Source of the DNA: Coniella vitis
Taxonomy: Eukaryota; Ascomycota; Sordariomycetes; Diaporthales; Schizoparmaceae
DNA length: 64,000 nt
Reading direction: 5' to 3'
Assembly: GCA_011317545.1 (NCBI GenBank)
Contig: WUJK01000007.1
Span: 1-64,000 of the forward strand
Positions 12,017 through 22,754 of the stretch are shown here, piece by piece (position 1 is the first letter of the stretch; the number at the start of each line of letters is the position of its first letter). Below the pieces are notes generated by a model that saw only the letters and a list, made by a program, of their open reading frames with translations, made no database searches and had not been told where the DNA came from. The translations under genes and the position numbers were made by a program.

Positions 12017-13618
12017 TCAATTAATAAGGTGAACAACGTTATCGATGCTGCTCAGGCTAAGCAAGTAAAGCTTAACCGACCGAAAAGAGATTGTCAAGGG
12101 TAGCTCATACTTCCTGCGCACATCAACGCCAAGACGACATTGTCCTACTGCCCTATGGCCCCCTCCTTCATAATCGAGGAGGTTTCCACGACAGAGTCCG
12201 GTCTCCACAACCTCAACGACATACGCACAAAAGACGGCAGTAAGCGGGGCGCTAGAGAAGTAGGTGTTGTAGGCTATTGACTTGAGCGCCTGTTGTGAAA
12301 ATACGAACGGTGTTGAATCGGTGCTAGACCAGCTAGGTCCATATGCCCCCACAAGGCAGCTCCTATCATTTGAGGGCTGGCTAATCACGAGGGCCTGCGG
12401 CTGAGCACAAAGGTAATGATTCACAGCGCTGACCCGCGATTGTGGCCCGAGGGTAAAGTCACTGCTTCGCTCGGTACGTATCTGAATTTGCGAGTTAGTC
12501 ATAAATGGGGTAGGAGGTAACAGACCCTCCTTACCATAATGCATTGGCCTCCTTCTTTTAACACACGCATACCAAAGGCGAGTATCCTATCGTAATGTGT
12601 GATCGGGCAGTAGATCCAAACAAGATTTTCTCGCCTTTTCTCAGGAAAGCATTCGTAAGTAGCAAGTGCGTTGTTACTTGCTGTATGAGCGTGAATACCG
12701 AAGTTATAACCGATAGAGTAGAAAAATGTAATTCCAGACTCTATTGTAAGGTCGATAGCCCGAAAGAGCTGCTGATGCCGGCGTGGAGGATTGGGAAAAT
12801 GGCAGTGAGCTAGCTGTTGTGGATACTCCGTTTTCCAGAGGGGCAGGCCTATTGAGGAAGAGCCTAGCTGGAGCATACCGTCCTGGTTATAGCCAGATTA
12901 AAGCACTGGCTAAGATGATAGAGTATAATACCTTAAGGTGCACTTTGATGTTATCGACCTTTGCTGCCTTTTCAATGACGTAGGCAATATGCTTAGAGCT
13001 TCCCAGCTTATAAGCAGGCAGCTTATTCAAACGTTCGATTTGTTGAATACCGTCCGAGTCAATTGTGATTTTTATGACTGGTTTCCCGTTGTCAGAGGTG
13101 ATGATGTCTTCACTGCCCCGTGTCCAGCTGCCGATATCTCCGAGTGTAAGTGTTCGCATGAACAGCGTCGATGAGAAAGAGCGGCGTGCGAAAGTCAAAG
13201 CTAACAGAGCGCGCCAGAGCAACGCCTGCCTACTGTGTTTCCAGACTATTTGGCGGATCTCGGGTAGCAGAGTCCATAGTCTGTCCAGATCGAAAGAACC
13301 TGAGAGCGTGTCTGTGAGGCTCCATGGGGAGCTATAGAATTCAAATAACAGGTATGGCATCTTCGACCAAGTGTATTGGAATAGGGTGGATCTCCGGAGA
13401 CGACGTAGAGCCCAAGAGATCGTGAGTCCGCAGTGCCTCATGTGTATGACAAAGCATTCGTGGTGAATGGCTGCGCAGTTCAGAGATGTGCTACATAACC
13501 TACAACTCCGTCTCCGACATAGCCAAAAGCCGTGCAAGTCCAAGAAAGGTAGATTGGGTGGTGGAAAGGAGGAAAGAGCCGGTGTTGACGTTGGTTTATC
13601 ATACCCGAAAACTACCAA
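12017..13618 (-). pseudogene. Frameshifted relic of a fungal F-box/2EXR-type hypothetical protein
   Basis: Three consecutive - strand segments in different frames read as one protein. About 13430-12890 holds LLPEIRQIVWKHSRQ (a 2EXR/F-box-like start), VIKITIDSDGIQQIERL and HIAYVIEKAAKVDNIKV. About 12876-12560 holds LPLWKTEYPQQLAHCHFPN, GITFFYSIGYNFGIHAH and PITHYDRILAFGMRVL. About 12510-12080 holds TLGPQSRVSAVNHYLC, LVGAYGPSW, YFSSAPLTAVF and GLCRGNLLDYEGGG...AVGQCRLGVD. The order and style fit a multicopy fungal family often annotated as F-box or hypothetical protein; this is my recollection, not a search. At least two frame changes near 12880 and 12530 have no convincing introns, so it is called a pseudogene. 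Its base composition is not RIP-like, so small indels inactivated it. Confidence 0.55.
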
Positions 13619-14600
13619 GATGGCTTAGCATATATGTGCAACATATGACGATGGTTTCATCCTTATAAAGGGTGAATTGGCAGATGCCGCACCTTGTAGG
13701 CATGGTGACGTGGGGCGTCATTGCTCTTGTTAGGAGACATCCTAAGGCAGAATAGTGGTGCGCGGAGTTTGCTAAATGAAGCTAGCGGTCGCGAGGATAA
13801 TTGCTATGAGACCGGTGCGAACGACGGACGTGTTCGGATAGAGATTCTGTCCAACAATATCAGGAGAGAAGGAAGGGATGAGACAACACGTGCTCTACTA
13901 GGACGGCACCGTAGAGGGCGGCTGAGACACTTACTAATACTTGCAGGCGGCAAGCAATATATATTATCCGACGTGCTACTGACCGTCTATTATATATTAT
14001 ACCGTAAAACACTGTATTATTGGATTAACTACGGATCTATCGTCTTCAAATATCTTCCTGAAGCGACTGTATCGACCTTATATTCCAATATGAGTACTGT
14101 TGGAGTACTCCGCGAATAAATTGTTTTATGGCCCAAAATAGGTAAGGCCTATTGTAATAATAGCTTTAACCCTAACCCGTAGTTCAAGCATTATACTATG
14201 TATGTTGCATGTTGCACAATGCCCGTTTTTTGTCCTTAGTGATTAGAAATAACAACAATATGCACACTCTTCCTTTTTCTTTTGTTGACTCTTCTTGCCT
14301 AATCTGTCCAGAAGGTTAGGGTTAGTACGAGATGTTTCGCTTGACAAGCAGGATATCAAGCGTAGCTTTCCTGCGTCAGTTGGTAAAGAAAAATCAGCAA
14401 AGACCGAAGCGCGCGGCGGGGAGCAATTGTAGCATCCTCGGTCACCTCGAGGAAGAGGGACGACGAGCGCGCCTCCTGGTCCTTTGTAAGATATTCAAAT
14501 AGAGCATAGAAGGGCTGGAGATGCGGTGCGATTGAAAGAAGGAAAGTTTGAATGTCGAGATTAGGGATTGCGGCAAAAGCCATTATATGGGTAAATGTAA
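13619..14600. other. Intergenic with two telobox motifs
   Basis: There is no convincing gene; a 132-codon + ORF at 13721 and a 75-codon - ORF at 14356 have no recognisable content. TAACCCTAACCC at about 14167 and GGTTAGGGTTAG at about 14314 are telomere-like motifs in opposite orientations about 150 bp apart. The last bases before LTR2 read GTAA, the left copy of the element B target duplication. Confidence 0.5.
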
Positions 14601-15080
14601 TGATCCTTGCCTGAATCCCGGATTCTGGAAGTACCTATAAGTTATATATTAGCAGGTAGGGAAGTATTACCTTTAAGTCTTCGTACGTTATCGAGCAATA
14701 TTAAGTATTACAAGTAATTAAGAGGGATTACCCTATTATATAAAATAATACTTAGATTTATAACTAAAGACTATAAGGAAAACTATCTAATAGCTAGGAA
14801 ATCTATCGTCCTTATATCCTTTCGTTATTCTATATTAAATTCCTTATTTAACCTTAGATTATTTAGATTATCTTATAATCCTAATAATCCGATTCTACTA
14901 AATTATCTAATAATCTTAATAATCTATTCCTAATTAGTTTATATAACCCTAACCCTAATTATATTATCCTATATAACCTAGTTATATAAGAGATCCCTAT
15001 CGGTCCGTTAAGGTTCCGATTTACTAGTATATAGTTACGCTAGCCTATTCCTATAACCTATATAACCGTAGGTTATAATA
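14601..15080 (-). mobile_element. LTR2: outer left LTR of element B
   Basis: This 480-bp LTR starts TGATCC and ends TTATAATA, the RIPed form of TCATAACA. It is preceded by GTAA, the same 4 bp that follow LTR4. LTR2 and LTR4 are therefore the outer ends of one insertion. The first 40 bp are nearly unmutated and the rest is RIPed. Confidence 0.88.
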
Positions 15081-15302
15081 TTATCTCCCTTCTATTAGTC
15101 TTTATCCCTAAAGACCTACGGTATTTCCGTAAATAGTCCTACCTAATATTCTTACTTCGGATTATACCTTCCTAATTCGTTATATCGTCGAGAATTAATA
15201 AAAATCGTTCTCGAAAGGTTTCTTTATCGGGTACTCCTAAAACCGTTAAATATAACCTTCTTCTTTAATCTATTCTAGAGTATTATATAGAGATACCGAC
15301 CT
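15081..15302 (-). repeat. 222-bp duplicate of the element B 3' internal end
   Basis: It matches 15788-16009 base for base apart from scattered differences, and it begins with the same polypurine complement (TTATCTCCCTT). A 5-bp TATAA separates it from LTR3. With LTR2 it forms a second copy of the 3' end of element B. Confidence 0.9.
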
Positions 15303-15307
15303 TATAA

Positions 15308-15787
15308 TAATCCTTGCCTGAATCCCGGATTCTGGAAGTACCTATAAGTTATATATTAGTAAGTAGGGAAGTATTACCTTTAAGTCTTCGTACGTTATCG
15401 AGCAATATTAAGTATTATAAGTAATTAAGAGGGATTACCCTATTATATAAAATAATACTTAGATTTATAACTAAAGACTATAAGGAAAACTATCTAATAG
15501 CTAGGAAATCTATCGTCCTTATATCCTTTCGTTATTCTATATTAAATTCCTTATTTAACCTTAGATTATTTAGATTATCTTATAATCTTAATAATCCGAC
15601 TCTACTAGATTATCTAATAATCTTAATAATCTATTCCTAAATAGTTCGTATAACCCTAACCCTAACTATATTATCCTATATAACCTAGTTATATAAGAGA
15701 TCCCTATCGGTCCGTTAAGGTTCCGATTTACTAGTATATAGTTATACTAGCTTATTCCTATAACCTATATAACCGTAGGTTATAATA
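15308..15787 (-). mobile_element. LTR3: inner LTR, 3' LTR of the intact-length element B
   Basis: This is a 480-bp LTR, RIPed at both termini (starts TAATCC, ends TTATAATA). Read on the - strand it directly follows the polypurine tract at 15788-15800, which makes it the 3' LTR of the coding copy. Confidence 0.88.
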
Positions 15788-18700
15788 TTATCTCCCTTTT
15801 ATCGATCTTTATCCCTAAAAACCTACGGTATTTCTATAAGTAGTTCTACCTAATATTCTTACTTCGGATTATACCTTCCTAATTCGTTATATCGTCGAGA
15901 ATTAATAAAAATCGTTTTCGAAAGGTTTCTTCGTCGGTTACTCCTAAAACCGTTAAACGTAACCTTCTTCTTTAATCTATTCTAGAGTATTATATAGAGA
16001 TACCGACCTACTCTAACTATAAGGAACGGGGGCTTTCTTCTTATTAGATTTCCGCGATATATTCCGACCGTTATACCGAGTATATTCGTTTAAATAAATC
16101 TCGCTGCGATATACTAGATCCCTCTCCGTCTAATATTCGTACTATCTCTCGGCACTATTAGAAGATTAAGGATAAGATAGAGGAACTGGACGAGGCTTAT
16201 CGTGCTCTAGATATACGTATAGATCGCCTTTGTAAGCAGAAAAAGATATAGAGAGAGAAGATAGTATAGGCTATTCGCCGGGGTCTAGATTCTATAGAAG
16301 AGTTAGATCGTATAAAGCGTAAGGAGGTAGAAAAGGAGGCGGTAGTTTCGGTACCGGCGGGTCCTTTACCTAAAGCGTTTCCTAATTTACTAATATAGGA
16401 GTTTAATACTATAGATTAGTTTACTATAGATTTTAGTAGGCTATTAGATTTAGTTAGCGCTTCTAATAGGGGGGGTTTATCTAATTATTAGTAAGTTTTC
16501 TAATTCTATTTATTACTAAGTTATTCGCTAATTTTTATATTCTTTAATTAGATCTTTATAAATATTCTTTAGGGGTTCCTAAGTATTTTCTAAGTTATCG
16601 TATCCTTTCTATTTAATAAGGTATTATTTTCCGTATCCATATTTATATAAATTAAGGATTTATTTAACTTCGTATTATGCTTATTCTAGTTCGATAATAT
16701 CTATATTATATAAGAGTTCTATATCTACTAGTGCTAGTTCTAGAAGTAAAATATAGAAGACTAGGTATAAACGTATATATAGGATTTCGAGTTTATAGTT
16801 AATTAGGGAAATTTATCGTGCGATTTTATAGGGTCCGAGTTTTTTATAATCGAGTTTATCGCTAGGTTTAGTAGTTTTAATATTTTTACGGTTAAGGTAG
16901 ACTTTATCTCCCTTCTATAGGATTAATCCCTTAATCCTTCTCTAATTAGCGTATTTCGTTATTTGTTTTTTAATATCCTAAAGTATATATCGAGTATCTT
17001 TATATAATTGCTTAATTCTTCTAGTATATTAGTCTGCCGTTTCTACGTTTCCACCTAGTAGTATTTCGTAATATACCGTAGGGTTATATCTATAAAGTAG
17101 GAAGAATAGTAATTTTCCTATACTTATTATATCTACGCTATTATAAGCGAATTATACTATAGGTAAGAGTTCGACCTAATTATTTTATTCGTAATTAACG
17201 TAATATTATAGATATTATTCTATAATCTAGTTAATACGTTCCGTTTATCCGTCTATCTAAGGATAAAATGCCGTAGATATACGTTATATCGTTCCGAGGT
17301 ATTTAGTAAGTAAGATCCAGAATTTCGATACGAATTTTCTATCTCTATCTAATATAATTTCCTAAGGTATTCCGTAGTTAGCGATAATAATACGGAGGAA
17401 TATATATACGAGTTCTTCTATAGTACTATTTTCCTTATATAGTAGGAAGTATATATACTTGCTTAGTCTATAAACTACTACTAAGATACTATCGTACTAT
17501 ACCTAAGTTAAGGGTTCTCGTAAAAGGGGTAGCTTAGTAATAAAATCTAGACTAATAGAGGACTAGATAGTCGTAGGTATTAGTAGAGGTTATAATAGTC
17601 CGTAAGGTTTATATTATTCTATCTTATTCCGTTTATATATATCGTAGTTATTAACGATATCCGTAACTCGTTTCTTAAGGTTTAGTAGGTTCTAATAGCG
17701 TTAGATCCTTTTATAGGTTACTCTAATTCCTTAGTATTTATATACTAGTACGCTATAGATACTTCTAATATAATCGTTTTATTCTAATATTATTATACTA
17801 TCGAGGTTAGGTATTTCTCCTTCGATATATAGTATTACGTTAAGTTCCTTAGTAATAGATAATATAGTAAGGTTACCTTCCGAATCTTCCTTAAAGATTA
17901 CTATAATATCTTAGTCTTTACTATTATTATCCTTATAATCTAACCGTTTGCTAAAAGCGTCTATTCGTTCGTTTTCCTTACCTTTATAATAGATAATCTT
18001 AAAGTCGAATTCTAATAGAAATTCGTATTATCTAACTTATCGTTTATTAAGCTACTTTATCGAGGTAAATACCTAGAGATTCTTATAATCCGTATATATA
18101 AGAATTTATTATTTTACGCCGATAAGGTAGTATCGCTATTCCCTAAAGGCTTTTACTATTATTATAAGTTCCTAATCGGGCGTTCTATAGTTAAGTTCTA
18201 ATCCGTTTAACTTCTTACTAAAGTTACTAACTATCCGTAATCGTCCTTTATTATCTCGTTATCCGAATTATCTACCGAGTATATAATCTAATATATCTAT
18301 CTCGATCTCGAAAACTTTATCTTAATCTACTTCGATTAGGATTAGTTCTAATATAATAGCGTCCTTAATTATACTAAAGGCTTTCTATACTTATTCGTTC
18401 TAATTAAAGGTAATATCCTTTTTCGTAAGTTCCGTAAATAGTACTATAATACTATTATAATTCTTAATAAATTATCGGTAGAAGTTAGTATAGCCTAAGA
18501 AGGCTCTAACGTCCTTAACGTTCTAAGGTATAAGCTAATCCCTAACTACCTATACTTTATCTTTCTATATTCGTATATACCCTAGTATAATAATATATCT
18601 AAGGTAATTAACTTCTTAAGTATTCTAGTTATATTTAGTAGGTTCTATTAAAATCTTATTATCTTGGAGGATTTATAGGATTATCGTAATATACTTCTAA

Positions 18701-21700
18701 TATTCCTCGAATATCTTTAAGTAAATAAGGATATCGTTTAGGTAAGCGATTATAAAATAGTCGAGGTATTCGTATAAGATAAAGTTTATTATTTCCTAGA
18801 ATAATATAGGGGCGTTAGTAAGTCCGAATAGTATAATAAGATATTCGAAATATCCGTAACGTATTCTAAACGCTATTTTCCATTCTTCTCCGGGTTTAAT
18901 ACGAATATATATATATCCTTCTTTAAGGTCGAGGGCTATAAATTATTAAGCTCCTCTAAGTTTATCTCTAAGTTCTTTAAAGAGAGGTAAGGGGTACCGA
19001 TTCTTAATTATAATATTATTAAATTACCGATAGTTAATATATAATCGTAGTTTACCGTTTTTCTTTAATATAAATAGGATTAGGTATCCTACTAGTAAAT
19101 AGGAGGGTTTAATATAGCCTTTCTTAAGATTTTTATCGATATATTCTCTAAGTACTTTAAATTTATCCTTATCTAATCCGTAGATAGGAAAGAACTTTAG
19201 TTATTCTCCTTCCTTAAGTAGGATTTCGTAGTTATATAAGCTATACTCTAATAGGTTATTATCGAATTTTCCTTAAAATAGTTTTATAAACTTCCGATAC
19301 TCTTCTAGTATACCGGAGAGGTCTCTAAACGTATCTTTATCTTATATAATTGCTATTATAAGGAGATATCGTTATACGTACTTAGTTCCTTTTTAAATTT
19401 ACTGCGATAATATATCCTATTATCTATAGAATCCTATTATATCGTATCCTAATCTACTATATCCCTTATTCTATTAGGTATTAACTATCGCTAGGTCCTT
19501 CTCTATAAGCTATCGAGGTTTATTATATCCTAGGGTAGCTATCGCCTTAGCTTTTCTCGATTTAGAGGTATATATAAATTCGTTTAAGCCCCTATTATCT
19601 AGGTATCGCTTAATAACTAAATCCGATCCTACGCCTTTAATTATAACCGCTTCTTAGGTATCCGCTTTATCCTATAAAATATAGCTATTAATCTAATCGA
19701 TTCGAGGATTTTCCTTTCTTAATTATAATATACCTAAGATTAGCTTATATTATATAGTATCCGTAATATCGAAGTTTATTAGTATTATATATCCGTAGAT
19801 CGTAATTAGTAATTAATTAGATTTTATATCGATAATACCTTAGCTATAAGCGACTTCTATACTTTCTATAGTATTAAGTTTATAGGGTTTTATCTTCTTC
19901 TTCTAAGGTATCCGTTCTCTATTAATAACGCTTAGGGATATAAAGTTTCCTTACGCTCCGCTATTTAGGAGTACTATATAGTATTTATCGTTAATTCGTA
20001 CTACGATTTTTAAATATTTATATATCGAGCTATCTATCGTATAAAGGGACTTTACTATAAATCCTAATCGCTTATTATCCCTTATAAGCGATCCTTACCT
20101 TTTAGATTCTACTATTCTTACTATATTCTAAGAGCTACTATTTATACTAAGTTCTTAGCTTATTATATTCCGTATTATATATATACTACGGCTTATCGCT
20201 ATAAGTACGCTTAATTTTCTTCTTCGGTATACGGAATTTATACTCCGGGCTAATTATCCTTAAGGTTATAGTAGGTATACGCTTTATCCGCTAGGTATTC
20301 TATATAATCGGCATACTTATAGAAGCTATAGTATATAGGTTCTACGTACGTAGGCTTTACGAGCTTTTCCCTTTATTTCTATTCGCGTATTCTATACTAG
20401 TCGAGCGCTTTTTCTTACGCGTAAGGTATATACTAGGGTATTATATATTAATACTATTTTACTTATCGCGTAGTATATTCGTAGGGGGTATTATATATAA
20501 GGCTAATGCTAGTATAGTTTCCCCTTATTCTAAGTACTTTATAATAATCGCTATTATCGTTATCGTAAGCGATAATACTATACCCTATCTTATATATAGG
20601 GAATTATTTATTAATTACCTTATATTTAAAGTATTATTTATAATTATATATAATATAAGCAAACTATACGATCTAGTAGTATTTTTCGTAGAGGTAATTA
20701 ATTCGTATATCTTCCTATATAAGGGGGGTTTCGTTTTAATAGGTTATTATCCTAAATAATTCTCTAAGTATAATATTATAGATAAGGTAGTATATATCTC
20801 CTTTATCGGTATCTTCGTTTATAGAGCTTTCTAGTTCTAAGCTTATTTCTTCGTTAATAGTTTAGGTGCTAGTACTCTAACCGATACTAAGCGTTTCCTA
20901 TTATTCCGTAATTTCCGTAATATTACTCTATAAAATATCCGTTAGGAGGGGTATCCTCTAAGTAACTATAATTTATTATTCCTTACGAGGTTTCTAAGGG
21001 AATTATCCTAAGCTTTACTTTACCGAGAGGTACGTTATATAATTATCCTTATAATAGAAGGTCTAGTTAAGGAGTCTATAATCGGAGTTATCCGATACTT
21101 ACTCTAGAAGCTAGTTCTAGCTAGGAGGGGAGTTTATAATCTCGCGTATTATAATATTAGCTTATTATCCTTCGGGGATTTTCTTAAATTCTCTAAGTTT
21201 CTTAGGTTATCGGTATTCTCGTATAAAGTAGCCTATCTTACTATAGTTAAAGTATTCCTTATTTATAGGTTTACGCTAAGCTATATTAAGCTCTATAGGT
21301 CCTATATATATAGTACTGCTAATTATTATACCTTATTACTAGAAGCTACGGTTAGTTATCTATTAAATCTATTATCCTATATTAGCGTAATTCCTCTATA
21401 TAATATAGCTTCCTCCTTTCTTACTTTTCTTTATACGTTTTTCGTAGAGATAGTTATCGATACGGATAGCGTTATTACTAAATATTATAAAATCTTTAGG
21501 CTAATCCTATTTAGAGATTTCGTCCTTAACCTTATCCTTAAGTCCTTTATAATAATATTCTATAAAGTTCTTATCTTCCTAAGGGAGGCGTACTAAGAGT
21601 TACTTAAAGCGGATTATATAGGCTAAAGTAGACTTATTCTGCTTAAGTTTTATAAGTTATTATACTATAGTCCGTTCTTCGTTAGGATTACTAAATATTT

Positions 21701-22274
21701 CCTTAAGGATATATTCGAACCCTATAAACGAATCGAATATATTCTTAGTAGTCGTCTTATATTAATCGAGGCTACCTAGGTATTTAATATAATTATAAAG
21801 TAAGGGTTTATACTAAATAAGTACATCCTTTTCGAATTATATATCGGCTAGGATAATTTTATCGGGTTTAATAGTAAATTACGCTATATTATATAGGAAG
21901 TACGCCTTATAATAGGTAAGGAACCCTTAAAGCGTTTTTTAGTTACTATCGTATATAATAGGTTTATTTATCTTATAGCCGTTACCGGTATTTCGAATAA
22001 TAAGCGCTAGGGGTATAATAGTTATAGCCTAGTATTATTCGAGCTATTAGGCCTATCTACGGATAGTACGATTCTACTACTCCTAATTCTATTAGAGTAT
22101 AGTAAGTTATTAGGTAAGTTCGATTAATTAGTATATTATATCTTCCTAAGTTATAACCTAGCGATATCCTTCGCTTAAGGTAGATAGGGTAGGAGTTTAA
22201 GGAGCTATTACTATACTTAATATTACCTAAGAGGTATACGTAGACTATCTTAAATAAGAGTTATAAAAATATAA
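15788..22274 (-). mobile_element. Element B internal region: RIP-degraded Ty3/gypsy gag-pol
   Basis: The internal part of a gypsy retrotransposon read on the - strand, with TG and CA nearly eliminated. Remnants: the integrase C-terminus near 16930-16760 (GDKVYLNRKNIKTTKPSDKL, then KLGPYKIAR); RT near 18900-18700 (PGEEWKIAFRIRYGYFEYL, LFGLTNAPI, YLDYFIIAYL, the RIPed form of the catalytic YLDD region); gag towards 22 kb. The polypurine tract next to LTR3 (AAAAGGGAGATAA on -, 15788-15800) confirms orientation. Stops lie throughout and no frame is functional. Element A has different RT wording and opposite orientation, so they are two families. Confidence 0.9.
16060..16500 (+). pseudogene. Antisense coiled-coil-like reading frame in element B
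   Basis: On the + strand, opposite to gag-pol, a frame runs from about 16060 to 16500 and is interrupted only by codons RIP would create from Trp or Gln. It reads KIKDKIEELDEAYRALDIRI, then DRLCKQKK, RRGLDSIEELDRIKRKEVEK and a Pro/Ala linker before FPNLLI.EFNTID. The Glu/Lys/Leu-rich part has heptad-like spacing typical of a coiled coil. It lies between the integrase end and the 3' LTR. I believe antisense ORFs of this type occur in other fungal gypsy elements, but I cannot name a family. Function is unknown. Confidence 0.55.
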
Positions 22275-22754
22275 TAATCCTTACCTAAATCCCGGATTCT
22301 GGAAGTACCTATAAGTTATATATTAGTAGGTAGGGAAGTATTACCTTTAAGTCTTTATATATTATCGAGCAATATTAAGTATTATAAGTGATTAAGAGGG
22401 ATTACCCTATTATATAAAATAATACTTAGATTTATAACTAAAGACTATAAGGAAAACTATCTAATAGCTAGGAAATCTATCGTCCTTATATCTTTTCGTT
22501 ATTCTATATTAAATTCCTTATTTAACCTTAGATTATTTGGATTATCTTACGATCCTAATAATCCAACTCTGCTAGATTATCTAATAATCTTAATAATCTA
22601 TTCCTAATTAGTTCGTATAACCTTAACCCTAACTATATTATCCTGTATAACCTGGTTATATAAGAGATCCCTATCGGTCCGTTGAGGTTCCGATTTGCTG
22701 GTATATGGTTGCGCTGGCCTGTTCCTGTGACCTGCATGACCGTGGGTCATAACA
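22275..22754 (-). mobile_element. LTR4: 5' LTR of element B
   Basis: A 480-bp LTR starting TAATCC and ending GGGTCATAACA. It is the 5' LTR for the - strand element. The inner part is RIPed, while the outer 75 bp keep TG and CA dinucleotides, as at the outer edge of LTR1. It is followed by GTAA, matching the 4 bp before LTR2. Confidence 0.88.

Noticed and set aside
6929..15080. LTR1 and LTR2 as the two ends of one large element carrying the 7.4-14.6 kb genes
   Set aside because: LTR2 pairs with LTR4 through the shared GTAA flank, no polypurine tract adjoins LTR1 on the island side, and the island is not RIPed as repeated cargo would be expected to be.
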